This document shows, one piece after another, positions 11,363 to 23,703 of a DNA stretch of 64,000 nt. The DNA is from Isoetes taiwanensis (taxonomy: Eukaryota; Streptophyta; Lycopodiopsida; Isoetales; Isoetaceae): positions 2,519,477 to 2,583,476 of the forward strand of contig JAJEKV010000097.1 of NCBI GenBank assembly GCA_021234155.1. Reading direction: 5' to 3'. Below the pieces are notes generated by a model. It was not told the DNA's origin. It was given only the letters and a program-made list of their open reading frames with translations, and made no database searches. Made by a program: the position numbers and the translations under genes. How positions within the stretch are numbered: position 1 is the first letter of the stretch; each line of letters begins with the position of its first letter.

Positions 11363-11395
11363 GCTTTTTTGTACACCACCAATATAAATTTACCC
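11363..11395 (-). repeat. Right terminal inverted repeat, 33 bp
   Basis: Perfect inverted copy of 749-781, followed by the CTAT target duplication at 11396-11399. Confidence 0.93.
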
Positions 11396-11399
11396 CTAT

Positions 11400-13110
11400 T
11401 TATTCTTTGCATCAAGTATCTTCTTATCGCACACAAAAAAGGTCGCTTGCATTAAACTGGAAACTCACACCTACTACCCTCACCACGGATCCCATATCCC
11501 CCATGGTGATGACTTATGATCAAAGATCCCATCTATTGGATTGTATGTATGCTAGTACCTAGAGCAGAGATACGACATCCTTATGTCATATGGATTGACT
11601 TCAACATAGTAGCCCCTGCATTGCATGTTCTTGGATCTTAGTTTGATCCAAGCCACATCTTATCTTCCTTGCTCTCTTTCTTATCCTTCCATAAGTATCC
11701 TTGATCTCTTATATAGATCTTAACTCTAGTGCCACTATCACTTCATTCTAGCTCTACTAACAGTGACCTAAGTGTACTTAACGAGTTGTGCTATTAACAC
11801 TTAACCAATTGTGCTTTCTCTACCAATTGCGCTTTCTCTTCATAAGTACTTAACTAGTTATCTTAGATACTTGGCACTTATAACTTATATTATGCACTGA
11901 TGACATGTGCCCCTTAAACCTATAATCCTTAAGTTTAATGGTCCTATATGAACTAGGGACCAACAAATATACGTAATAGTCTTCTCCCCTTTTAGGACCT
12001 TGCCCTCAAGGTCATACTGGGGTCAACATAGTCATTTTATAATTTTCCCTTTTAGAACAGTTAAATTCTTAACTTAACTATCCACCACCAGTTGTTTCCT
12101 AATTGAATAAGTTCCCTTGCCAACTAGAATTGACGACTGCCTCCACTTCGTGGTGGCCTCCGTCCTGTAACATATCTTGTAAAATCTTTGATACAAAGAT
12201 CTTCTTCCTAGTAGATGATATTAGCTGGTCGTATTTCTCTGATCTACATGTGGCATCTAAGATCAGCTTGTTCCTTTGCCACTAAGCTAGGTACTTCCAC
12301 AATCCTTGATTGTAGCTTTTGATAGCAAGTGTCTAGACTCACTTCAGGTGTTATAAGGGGCAAGATGCTATTGGTATTGTAATGAGCCTAACCCTCGGTT
12401 AACTATTGCCAATACGCATTTTGGCTTACATAGAAAATGCTTGTGCATTATGTTTAGCTTATAAGCCATAATGTTCCCGTAAGTACTCTTTGGGAAATAG
12501 CATGAGGAACGCCAATTTCTTAACAAAAGGGTCTTCAAAGTCTAACTTTGATCACATGACTAAATCATTGTGTAGAAATAACAATTCACCTTCCTAGAAG
12601 GCGTTAACTAGTTACAACTTCATCTTCATCCGATCCTGGGTCCTTTTTTCCAGAATATATGCTACCCATATTTGGAGCATATATCATTTACCAATCTTGT
12701 ATAAGATCCAATTCAGGTCACTTGTCACCTATCATGACTCTCGTAACCTCAAAGTAAGTCCTCAATAGGAATTCAGGCCAACAAGTGCTTCTCAATTTCT
12801 TTACTGAGCGGCTGGAACTCTCATCCTCTATTGTTTAATGGCTTCATATTATCAATAACTAGTTATGGATGCCCGGCGTTGCCAGGCTTTAGCACCAACC
12901 TGAAAAGCATTTTGTAACTAAAATGGCCTCGGAGAGCAAGTGCAATTTGTGTCAAATATATGGTGATACAATGATCACTCTGACTTTAGCATGAAGATGA
13001 AGCATCTATTCTTATCAAAATAGGCATTAAAGGGAAAATGCAATTTGTGTCAAGTATAAGCTATCAGAGTTATAAGATATAAAACTATTATTCTCCATAA
13101 ATAGTGTGAT
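11400..13110 (-). other. Gene-free stretch, probable decayed LTR-retrotransposon 3' end
   Basis: No intact frame is present. On the - strand near 12000 the phrase CTTGAGGGCAAGGTCCTAAA matches the type of sequence at the end of Ty3/Gypsy polyproteins ahead of the 3' LTR, and a related phrase occurs at about 31770. The rest (11440-11950, 12100-13100) is AT-rich with nothing recognisable. Confidence 0.35.
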
Positions 13111-13288
13111 GAGCTCTTTTTTTTTTTTTTTTTTTTTTTTTTGAAGGACGACAAGCTTTATTCACCAACTAAAAACCAGAGCAACATAAAATGCAAAGAC
13201 AGGATTCTAACCCCAGTGGACAAACCGATCCAACTGAGCACAACCACCTGCCTATGCAAAAGAATGAATCTTCAGGAAGGTAAGTATG

Positions 13289-16200
13289 TCAGATCAATAC
13301 TTTCTTCTCTTGATCAAGAGAAGAACAATTGTAAGCCATAACAATTTTATTTTGCGCCCACTGAAGGACAATCTCATCTGCAGTATCTACGCCCTGAAAG
13401 ATAAACAACCTCCTTCTCTTCTAGATTGACCATAAAAGCCAGCCACATGCAAGATGAAAAGCCCGTTTCCGTAATTTGGGCCAAGCATCAGGATAGATAG
13501 CAAGCAAAATTTGCTGGCTAGATCTAAACGTGCCAAATAGGGTGAACAACCAAGACCATGTCTGCCGAAGCCGCTCACACAAGAAAAAACAATGCTCAAT
13601 ACTCTCAACCCTTTGTTGGCATAAAGGACAGAGCTCTGAAATCCGATTATCCATTTTATGGACTAACTTGTTGACTCTGAGGCATCTATGGATCACTTGC
13701 CACCACAGAACTACTACTTTGGGATGAAGTAGCTTATCCCATACCCATATCCAAACACTTTTCCATTGTGGCTGAGGGACCTGAAGATGCCACCTATTAG
13801 ATGGAGGCAGGATTTCAGAATGCAAAAGCAATTTATACACAGACAGAAGACACAAACCGCCCTGGCTGAATATCCTGATGGCAATCCCATACGACTACCT
13901 CAATCTGTGGATCAGAATCCTGTGGCAACACTGCAGCAATATGATTCCAGATTACTCTGTCCCATCTGTACAATAAGAACTTTGTTCTAAATGCTTCCCA
14001 TGACATGAGATGACCAGACTCATACCAAGCTGCAATAGTGCTGATACCAGCTGCTACCCATCGTCGTTGAGTCTTTGGATGAACAACCACACTTAGAGGC
14101 ACATTCTCTGGAGTGTCCTGCAACGGAATCCACCAGCATGGAGCGGACAACTGAAGACATGCCTCAGGATTAATATGGAAAAGAGACCTGACAGTGTCCC
14201 AAGCAACAAGCAACCCCTTCAGAAAGGGAGAAGCATTAGGATACGGATGCATGTGATAAAGCAAAGCCCAAGAAAGGAGGGGCTTAATGGTTGCCTTATG
14301 GAATGGGAGACAATGCTGAATCGACTGCACCAACAACCTCAGGCCAGGAGAATCATCCTTACCAATGAAAATCCTCCAAATGAACTTTGATATCATCACC
14401 TTGCTTTGGACATGAAAATCCAACATACCAAGACCACTAGCTGCCTTAGGTCTAATGCATTTCGCCCAAGCTACCTTGACCACCGCTCCTAACTCATTTC
14501 CACCCCAAATAAAATTTCTGATGATACGCACAATCTCCTCCATCTTACACTGCGGAGCTAATAGAGCAGACGCCATGTAGACATGAGTATTACTAAGAAC
14601 ACATTTAGCCACAGTGATTCTACCGGGCATGGACAATTTAGCTGTATTCCACCAAAACAAGTGCTTTTGCAACCCACTAATGATTTCATCCCAAGCATTT
14701 GAAGCAGAGACGTGAATTCCAACAAGGATACCAAGCAACTTTGTGGTATGGCCATGCAGAAGAATCTTCCATGGATAGTCCAAAATACAGGGAGGGATGG
14801 GACTGTTCAACGTCCACAAAGCTGTACATTTTTGCCACCCTACAAGAACTCCTGATGCTAAGGAGAATGTGTCTAATAATAGCTTAGCATTACGAAGATT
14901 CGCAGCCTCGGCAATTAGGAACAAAAAAGTATCATTGGCATATTGGTTACATACCTCTTGAGAACCATCGTCCATTGGGAGGCCTTGAATAATGCAATCT
15001 TGGGTAGCGACGGAGAAGAGCTGGGATAATACTTCTGCCACAATTGTGAAAAGCAAGGGTGCTAAGGGACAACCTTGGCGAATTCCTCTACCCACTACAA
15101 AAATATCCGATGGCTCGCCCTGGAAAAGGACAGTAGATCTGGCTGATGTATGGAGCTTCATAACATTCCTTGTGAATGACTCCCCAAACCCAAGTGCAAG
15201 AAGACACTTCTCCAAGAAACCCCAATCAACACTATCATAAGCTTTAGCAAAATCAAGCTTAAGATACACTGCTCTATGACCCTGCAACCGAGCCCAATAT
15301 ATTCCTACATATGCAGCAGCCACGTTGTTGAGAATACAACGACGAGGGAGAAAGCCAGATTGTGTTGACGAGATAACATCAGCCAAGATATCTCGGACTC
15401 TTTCTGCCAATGTCTTAGCAAAGATCTTGTACACAGAGGAAAGCAATGTAATAGGTCGCCAGTCAGAAATAGTCTTGGGTTCCTTGCTCTTTGGAATGAG
15501 AGAGATACAACCTGTATTCAAAATCTTATCAAGGCTCCTAAATCTCTGAAACTCACAAAAGGCATCATATATGTCATCCTCCAACCAGTCCCAACACTTC
15601 TGAAAGAATTCAATAGGAAAGCCATCAAGACCCGGGCATTTGTCCCTTTTCAAAAGCGCCACAGCTGCTTTTAAGTCCTCCTTCATGATATTAGACTCAA
15701 GAAGCAACCTCTGCTCTTCAGAAACAATGCGACGCACCTTAGTCAACACGGCCAATTGCATGTCCTTCTGAAAGGGCAATGGGTGTCGTGCAAAGAACGA
15801 AGAAAAGCGATGATGAAAATACTGCTTAAGATTCACCGGATCGGAGATAAGATCGCCATCTAGCAACACCAAAGAATGTATAGAAGTGGCGAGTTTCCTT
15901 CTTCTTGCAGTCGCAAAAAAGAACCGGGTACATCTATCTCCGTCCTTGAACCACTGCAACCCTGCCTTCACTTTGGCTTCAGTAACTTTTACAGTTTCCA
16001 TAGCCTTGATCTGAGATAATAACTCCTTTTCTCTGACTCCACTAGTATGGCCACGAGCGCGGAGTACTTCTAATTCCTAGTATAATGCAGTCAATAGTCC
16101 TCTAGCTTCAGCAGCTCTGACTCTCCCATATTCTTTTGCAAATGACTTCACTGCAGACAACGCTGCGACAACCCCAGACATGCCCCTACGAGGTGAGAAG

Positions 16201-17018
16201 GCCCGAGACCAAGTTTGACTATAGCCAAGTTTGAACTCATCATCCTCCAAATACTTGCAATTAAGCTTAAAGTAGGTCCTGATAGGTCGATGACAATTAG
16301 CCACATCATTAGTTAGAAGTTGTGGATTATGATCAGACACGGAGCTATCCAGAAGATTTGAGCGACGAAAATTCGCTAGCCGAGCAGCTGCACAAGTATT
16401 AAAGTATCCTCTATCATGCCTTGCATAAGCTCTGCCAGCTCCTGTCCAACCATTACACCACGTAAATGACTGATCACCATCAATCTCTATAAGCTGACCA
16501 TCATGTAAAAGGCGTAGCCATTGTTCTCGCTCGAATCCTTGCACCACTTCAGAGCCACGACCACTTCTATCTCTTTCCGACTCGACCATATTGAAGTCGC
16601 CAACGAGCAACCATGCAACGTTCTGCCCAAGCTGGAGAACTTTACTCCTCAAAGTTGCCCACAAAGCACCACGCTGACGAGGTCTATTATGAGCATATAC
16701 ATTTATCAAACCCCATTCTTGGCCCTTATCTTTCCATTTGATTATTATCCACCGCCAACCTATCTGCTTGAGTAAAAGTGACATCCACGATGACTTCCAT
16801 GCAAGAAGCACACCAGCCTTAGATGCATCAGCAGCCAGACACCAAGACATTATAGTCCCGGCCCAAATACATTAGCTACTTTATGTACATTACACAAGGC
16901 ATTTATGCTCTTGGAGGCAACAAAAGGTCGTAGAAAACTTAGACAGGTAAAGAGACAACCTGCTTCTTTTACTTGGGGAAGAAGCCACTCCCCTCACATT
17001 CCAAGACAACAGGTTCAT
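13289..17018 (-). pseudogene. L1 ORF2: endonuclease, reverse transcriptase, zf-RVT
   Basis: The start ATG at 17018-17016 gives MNLLSWNVRG, the typical first strand of the APE endonuclease, then CLQEHK, after which the frame is broken. The long frame from 16850 has VGDFN and SDHNP endonuclease motifs. A TAG near 16079 separates it from the RT frame (16001-13833). There, the RT palm motif reads YANDTFLF instead of YADD, a codon change of GAT to AAT. The C-terminus lies in another frame with [12 protein letters not shown] and CPLCQQRVESIEHCFF, the zf-RVT zinc cluster. A further TAG replaces Trp in WSIW near 13427, and the family end is near 13289. About 1,240 codons if repaired, normal for plant L1. 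Confidence 0.88.
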
Positions 17019-18698
17019 GTGGCCAAAATATTATGTTCCACCTCCATACCAATAGAGCCAGCCTCAACCATGTCCATCTTGCATGGTTCTGAAGGGAGGT
17101 CAGCCCACCTCGTCCTGGAAATTGGCAAGGGGGAGCCTCCTCTCTGTTCCACCCTTCCATTGTTTTGTTCAGCACTTGGTGAGGGAGAGCCTCCTCTCTG
17201 CTCTACCCCCCCTTTATTTTGTTGGGTAACTGGCAAGGGAGAGCCTCCTCTCTGCTCCACCCTTCCAAGCAAATTATCAGAATCGCTCATGGCATGAGAC
17301 ACATGTTGACTAGCCTTATTGCACGCAGCTCTTTTCCAATTAACATTTGTCCATCCCTCTTGGGCATTTTCATGATGCGCTTGAACATTTTCATGCCGCT
17401 CTTGCAATTCCTGGATCTTCTGTAACTTAGCCCTAGCATCCTCTTCAAAAGCGGGAGTATGCGATAGTGGTTTTAGCAGCAGATGGAGTAGCAACAACAG
17501 AGGTAGCAGTAGCATTGGCAGAAGGGATAACAGAGGGTAAAGGGGACACAACAGAGGTAGGCGGCATAAGGGAAGAAGGGACCATTGCAGGGCGATCTCT
17601 CTTAGCACAAAAATTTGCAAATAAAGCAAGTTGAGGAAATAAATCAGCAAGCTGAGGGCCATTGAGCAACTGCAAAGCATACTTCAGAAAGATAGGGCCA
17701 CTTTTCACAACCACACAGTCAGGAAGACCGCGAAGAGAAACACAAATTTTAGCACCATCAACAATAGAATGGGCCAGATGAGTACCCAGACCATTAGCAA
17801 TACTGATAAGAAACTCCGGCACCAAGAGATCAGGAGGAAGATTAGGAATAGAAAACCAACATGGCATCCTAAGAGCAGGAGTCGTACCAGGAGAAAATCC
17901 AGGCGAGTAAGGCTGGTACAAAATATAATCACTCCACATTGGGTCCACACCACGTGCCACCAGTTGCTCCACCGCTACAGCATCATCAAAAACGATCAAA
18001 AAGAACTTCTTATCCAACATCTTTAAAGTACGATAAGGTGGCAACCCTAATCTCCGAAGATGACCAGTCAACCAATAGCCAAGCTTCCTACTGTCAAGAA
18101 ATGCTCCATTATATTGACCAACCACACTAAACGACAACAAGTTACTAATACACTTCTTGTGTAAGTCATGATCAATCTCGACCACATTGTACCCAGACGC
18201 TTGAAGAGTATTCTTACACATTTCAGGCTGATAGAAAACTTCAACAGAAGGTAACTGAAGCTCCAACTGAGTCTCCTTTGCTCGCAACTCACCCAAAAGA
18301 TTACTGAGATCTCTTTTATTATCCTGAATCATCACATCAGTAGCTGTAGCAATACGCGCAGCAGACGTAGTTGATGACAAGTCCTTCTTGATCCAATCAC
18401 TAAAGCGCTCCCTGCTAGCATTTACTCCAGAAGTTGAGGACCTCCAAGGAAGTGAAGGGGACTGATCTTTGTTAGAATTGGCACCAGTTGGCGCCGAGGC
18501 ACCATCCACAGAAGCATTACCGCTATTCAAAGCACTTGTACTCTTCGGTGCACCAGCCGAGGGCGCCAAAGCAGGAAAATCACTGTCTTGAAAGACATTC
18601 TCACTATAAGCCAGAGGGTTAACATGCATCGCCAAATTTGCCCCCTGCACCTGCATGGATACAGGAGGTTTTGCAGGCAGCTTGGAAGTTGACGCCAT
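17015..18698 (-). pseudogene. L1 ORF1 (nucleic-acid-binding protein), one frameshift
   Basis: The first part (18698-17445, 417 codons, MASTSKLPAK...) includes the DUF4283-like region of plant L1 ORF1 proteins: KKFFLIVFDDAVAVEQLVARG, then MPCWFSIPNLPPDLL. Near 17450 the frame shifts. The continuing frame gives a helical Glu/His-rich stretch (LQELQERHENVQ-type) and three copies of GRVEQRGGSPLP. Its TGA at 17017-17015 overlaps the ORF2 start in the sequence ATGA. No CCHC knuckle is obvious. The protein would coat the LINE RNA in the known family. Confidence 0.8.
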
Positions 18699-19734
18699 AG
18701 AGCCGAAACTGTCAGGGCCAAAAAGACTATCATCCGGAACCTAAAACTTGCGATGCCACACACCGTTGGAAAGAGCTCTGAATTAGCTTTCCAACGATTC
18801 TATTCCATCAAACCAGATATAATCATACATCCAATTTTGATTTTTTCTTTTTCCCATAGCTAATTTTTCGGGGTTCTGCCTCATGCGGATATTTTGGTTT
18901 TCAATTTCTTTCAGATGTAAGCAAGTTCGATTTCTTCGGCTGTAAGCAAGCCCTGAATTATAACCAGAAGAATATATAATGACGCGATCAGATAAAGACA
19001 AAACTTGGACACACAGACAAGCACGATCATATGAATTTAGAGCGAAGGAGGTATGTGTCAAATTTAAGATTTTGTAGTTCATTCGTGCTAAGTATTCATA
19101 CAGGCTTTTCAAAAATCATTTCAATTTCATAATTCAGATTGAAGGCTTACTGTTCCTCTCAATTTCTATATCTAAGCGTATTCAAAAAACTATTTCTGAG
19201 ACTATTTCTATGCCTATTCTTCAGCACCTATTTGCTCTAGCTCCCTGTGCAAACAAAAAAAACACAGCTTATTTCGCCTCTGTATTGTGGTAAGGCTCAT
19301 GTGATTTGGCTCCCTGTGAAAAACTGCCTTTATCCATCCAGCTCCATCGCTGCTTCGCCAGTCTGCTTCGCCTTTCGTGAAGCCCCCATGCGTATCTTCC
19401 TGAAGACCTCCAAAGATCTCTTAGAATTACCTTGCCTTATGTAAACTTCTGATACCGAGGGATTTGTGCTATTGCTCCCTTGGATTCAGCAAATTTGTTT
19501 GATCTCCTGAGGGGCCAAGCCGCAATTCAGTCTGATCACATGATGCCGCCGATCACAAGTTCAAGTCCCAATTTTCGGCCTATGCAGCTCGATCCAGCAT
19601 GATCCGACCTCCGTGTTTGAGAAAAGCTCTCCGCTATCATCCGTCGTTTCATTCTAAAAAGAAATATTCCTTCCAAATAGCAGATCTATTAAACCTAGAT
19701 TATTTTACTCTCAATTATTTAATATAATATTTTT

Positions 19735-19812
19735 AGTTAGGAAAGTTGGTTAAGGGAGGTTTTTAGGGCTTGTGCTATCCTAAGTCTAGTGTTCAAGCCC
19801 AACTATACCCAG
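19735..19812 (+). mobile_element. Possible tRNA-derived SINE remnant
   Basis: An A-box-like TTGGTTAAGGGAG at about 19746 and a B-box-like GTGTTCAAGCCC at about 19789 stand roughly 45 bp apart, the spacing of an internal RNA polymerase III promoter. No acceptor-stem pairing or tail is evident. The match could be chance. Confidence 0.3.
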
Positions 19813-20954
19813 GATGGACTCGTACTCGTTTTGCCTCAAGCTTCTTGAATGTGTATGAGCTTTGCCCCTCGTTTTGGCTCCTAATGCTCTAGAAAATCTG
19901 CCCCAAAACAATGCGCCAGGCTAAATATGTCATGCCCACAGTACGCAGAACAAGCAACTAAAGAAACATTCTTCCCTGCCTTATATTCTTGAGAATCAGT
20001 CAATAAATTTACCCCTTGATAATAAACAAGCAACAATTAATTAAGTAGATGTATTTTCTATTTCTCTTTGCTAGCATATGTACCACAATAGACCCATGAC
20101 CATTCATTCTTCCTGATGCCTCCATATATGGTACAAACAAACAAAATAATTAAGAGATCTCTTTCCTTAAAGCGCTTGTGTGTTTACATTTGGCCCACCC
20201 CCATTTGAGTTGACTTAACTTCGCTTTGTTCCCATTTGTTTACATTTCGCTTCGCCCCCATTTGGCCTTCGCCCCCATCTTGGCAATGTGATTTGTTTAC
20301 ATTTCGCTTCGCCACCATCTTGGCAATGTGAGTTAACTTAGCAAAAGACACGTTGGCATGTTAAATGTCTATGTTAAATAAGTCCAAGTTGGTAACATAA
20401 AAACGTGCTTGTGGTTCATATAAAAAAAATTCAAATTAAATATACATGCATGTTAAAAATAAATAAAATAGAATGCACACATTAGTTCTAGGTTGCACTC
20501 ACTAGATATGCATGTAGAATGGTGCATTACAAATGTTTGTAAAAGTAAAATAGAAGGCGCACATTAGTTCTACCTTGAACTCACTGTGGTGTCGAAGAGG
20601 TTTAGGTTTAAGTGCAGAATAGTTTTACATATTACTTCAAAGATGAATAGACTCCCTAAAGAACTCGCCTTTAATACTTTGTAATTCCACTCTGAGACTC
20701 TCATGGTAATTTGCCCTTTTTTCATATTGTCTGTGCAATGTGTTTCTATTCTCGATGTTAAAGACAACTACCCGTTTATCCAGTTTAATAACCTCAACCA
20801 GTTTAATAACCTCAACTTGGCTAAGCCCCATATGAGTCTTTAATAATTTATATTCGCAACAACTAAATATGAAAGGTGACCTCGAACCTGGAGGATCCTT
20901 ATAGAAATTTAGAGATAGAGTTAACTCAATTTTCGCATGTCCAGATGACAACAA

Positions 20955-20978
20955 GGCCGCCGCGATAAATTTCTTGTT
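20955..20978 (+). repeat. Short LINE 3'-tail motif GGCCGCCGCGATAAATTTCT
   Basis: A 23-bp sequence shared with 36219-36241 and, with one change, 44513-44535. Here it is followed by TTCTATTCTATT, like the (TTCTA)n tail of the LINE at 51948. It is interpreted as an extremely 5'-truncated retroposed end (inference). Confidence 0.55.
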
Positions 20979-23703
20979 CTATTCTATTTTGTAGCTTTAA
21001 GGATTTTTCAACTGAAAAAAAATAGCACTCTATTCATATATTTGTGTTGTAATAAAGCACATCTTGTTGGCAGAGTGAGTGGTTGCATCCAATTCACCGA
21101 AAGGTCTTTTATGCTACCTGCTCCTATAAATATGTATTCTTTGATTCTATATAAGACAGACAAGCTGCCCATGTACTTGTATGTGTAAATCAGTGAAGCA
21201 AATAATTGATGCACCCATACTTTGATCGCAGTGTTTAAAGTGACCACTGGTTCTCCCCTCGGATAACATTATCCAGTTACATAAGCATTAACGTGCAAGA
21301 TCTAACTCAAAGCGTTATCTGAAATTGCAGAAAAGGATGGGGTTGCTTGTGTGGAACTTCTTCCTGCATACTGTTCTTGGTATAATGTATATCCATATGT
21401 ACTTTGTGAGCATCCAGCTCAAGTAAGTGAAGAATTGTTCCTGCACGGTCATTCAGGCATTTATCTAGCCAGACTGTCCATCAGACTGATGATGAATAGG
21501 TTGTATACGTGAGAATGTTTTTCAGTATATCTATGTGTATAAATTCTGGAACTTTGAGCTTGATGTTGAACAAACTATCTATTCTTTTTCTTCCCCTGTT
21601 TGAAGCTTCTGTCTTCCTTAGTTTAACATCCATTTCTTGCAGTTCAAGACAACTACCAATTTCAATGTAAATTCATTGTTATGGACACATCTTAGTGGTG
21701 GACTTAATCATCAGGTAAGGTTTAAGGTTTTTTCGGTTAAAGCTCTCTATTGTATAGGGGTCATCATGCTTTTATTGATTTCATTTTTTCAGATTGAACA
21801 TCATTGTTTCTAGCTATATGCCATCTTCACTATACAAAAATTCAACCAATCATTGAAGCAACATCTAATGAATTTGGTATTAAAGCACATTTTGCATACT
21901 CGAGAAAGTTGGTGTTGGGAATGTAGACATCAGATTTATTGGCTAGAAGGCAGTTCTTCTTTTTTGTCAGAAGATAAACTAGAAATGCACTAATTTATGA
22001 TTTGGCATAACATTTGCGTCAAACAATGGGAACAATATTGGGAATTATTCATCTCATATTATTGCCATGTAAAATTGTCATGTGAGGTAATGCACGTAAC
22101 GCCATACTGTACAGCCTTCTGTTCTAGTCTTCTGAACTGTTGAAGGTATTATGACGTTGCTTTTTCTCCTTTTCTGAACCATTAGTCCTCAATATTTGGT
22201 TTGGTAGTTTTAAGGAATTGGGAGATTCTTTTATTGCTACATAATCGATTTTCTTAATTGAAAAAAATGTTTGATCCACTTGTCGATCATGCTTCCTCTG
22301 TGTGTGCACATGCGTGATCTTTTATGAATAGTTCATTAATGAATAGTAACGGTGCCTATCATTGTCGGCCTTTATTAAAAACATGGTATGTAGAGGAGGA
22401 CCTATAAATAGCAAATGTTTGCCCCCTTCACAAAGGTGGGCATCATTTGCTCTCAAATTACCTTCTCCCATTCCATTTTTGCATATTTCATGTGTTTCTA
22501 GAGAAAAGCATTTGTTGTGGATCTTCTTTCTCACTTTTACTTATACTATTAAGCAATTGTCATGAGGAAATATGCACTAGGGTAAACAGTTGAACATGCA
22601 ATAGGGCAAATTCTAAATAAAATTATGGAGCTATAAGCATGTGTTGCCGAGGATAGAATCATGTTGCAGAACAATGTAGTGTTCTCATGATCCATTTACC
22701 CTGCTTTTCCTATGCGTTTATCACCTACTTGTTAAGTTTCCAGCCTCATTTTTAGTTTTTGTTTGATGTTGGCTGTTATTTCGTCGAGTGCAAAGGCAAC
22801 ATAATAATGGTCATGAGAAGCGCGTTCACACTAGGTCTATTGTACATAATGATATCATGAATAAAGGGCAGGAAATAATTGTCTGTTGTATCGCCAATCA
22901 TGACAATAGTCTTTCATCCAAATAAAAACATTGTTAGTGTAGCAAAAATTGCACACGAGGTAAGCGCCATAACCTTGTAGTTCAGTGTACTCGTAGTTTG
23001 TGATAATTTTTGGTAACATCAAGTAATTCAAGAATTGCACACTCTTTCCCTATCACACAATTATATGTGCAGTTTGCACTAATTCTAAGCGCTAATAACC
23101 TTTCAGTTCGTGTCTTAACGGTTGTATCAAAGTCACCAAGACACTACTAATGTAGCAACAACTAGACACGAGGTAAGCATTAAATGCTCTTTGCACAAAC
23201 ACAACAATACGAAATCCATCCAACAACTAGTAAAACTACATATACATACAGAATCATTAGCAAAAATGCCATAATCACTACTAATACCAAGTAACTAAGT
23301 TAAACGTAAGCTTCATACCTTTAAACATACATTCATTATGCTTTCTCTCACGTCCAAATAACGCTTGCATAAAGCCCACATAACTAATATTTCATCATAT
23401 AGCACCAACAAGAGCAGAAACACACCATCAAACTCCACTGGACAATCATGTCAAAATAATCTTTGTGGATGTAACTTCTCTATTCCCACTCTAACCTTCA
23501 CCCCAAGCCTGCATTTCTGCTAGTTTCTTTTTGAGGACCGAAAGTTAATTTGGTTGTTCAAGATCAATGAACTATGTGGAAGCAAAATTAGTACCTATAA
23601 GTTTAAGGATTTCCAGCAATTTGGAGATGACTTTTTTGTAATTTATTGCATTTTAGTCTCTTTCTTGTATTGAAGCTATAAAAATAGTGTAAAATTATCC
23701 GGA

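Larger units (their letters stand above)
749..11395 (+). mobile_element. 10.6-kb two-gene DNA transposon with TIRs and CTAT target duplication
   Basis: The first 33 bases (749-781, starting GGGTAAATTTATATTGG) are repeated exactly in reverse complement at the right end (11363-11395). The tetranucleotide CTAT directly flanks both ends (745-748 and 11396-11399), as expected for a 4-bp target site duplication. Inside are a + strand transposase gene (808-7232), a - strand accessory gene (9052-11050), about 1.4 kb of internal satellites, and a long transposase intron carrying a cyclophilin fragment and a foldback-related segment. A 4-bp duplication and a DFAENY-type DDE transposase would be compatible with a Sola-like superfamily, but that assignment is inference. 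The perfect TIRs suggest fairly recent movement, yet both genes carry lesions, so this copy probably cannot move unaided. Confidence 0.9.
13118..18772 (-). mobile_element. Near-full-length L1-type LINE (copy 1), inactive
   Basis: The poly(A) tail appears as the T run at 13118-13142, followed leftward-to-rightward by ORF2 (3' part first) and ORF1, with ORF1's ATG at 18698. The 7-bp GAGCTCT sits immediately outside both ends (13111-13117 and 18773-18779), a possible but short target site duplication. The order ORF1, endonuclease, reverse transcriptase, zf-RVT-like C-terminus and poly(A) is that of plant L1 elements. Several stops and frameshifts and a changed catalytic motif show it is dead. 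Confidence 0.9.
18780..23703. other. Gene-free region downstream of the receptor kinase
   Basis: No gene is recognised. CGTTGGAAAG and CTTTCCAACG form a short inverted repeat at about 18764-18795. A tRNA-like head lies at about 19735-19812, degenerate repeats with TTTACATTTCGCTTCGCC at about 20180-20340, an 18-bp doublet CAGTTTAATAACCTCAAC at about 20780-20815, and a LINE tail motif at 20955. 21000-23650 is AT-rich without recognisable features; the polyadenylation region of the kinase should lie just below 23704. Confidence 0.6.

Noticed and set aside
749-11395. Firm assignment to the Sola superfamily
   Set aside because: The 4-bp duplication fits, but the DDE core was not compared with reference profiles, so it is left as a possibility.
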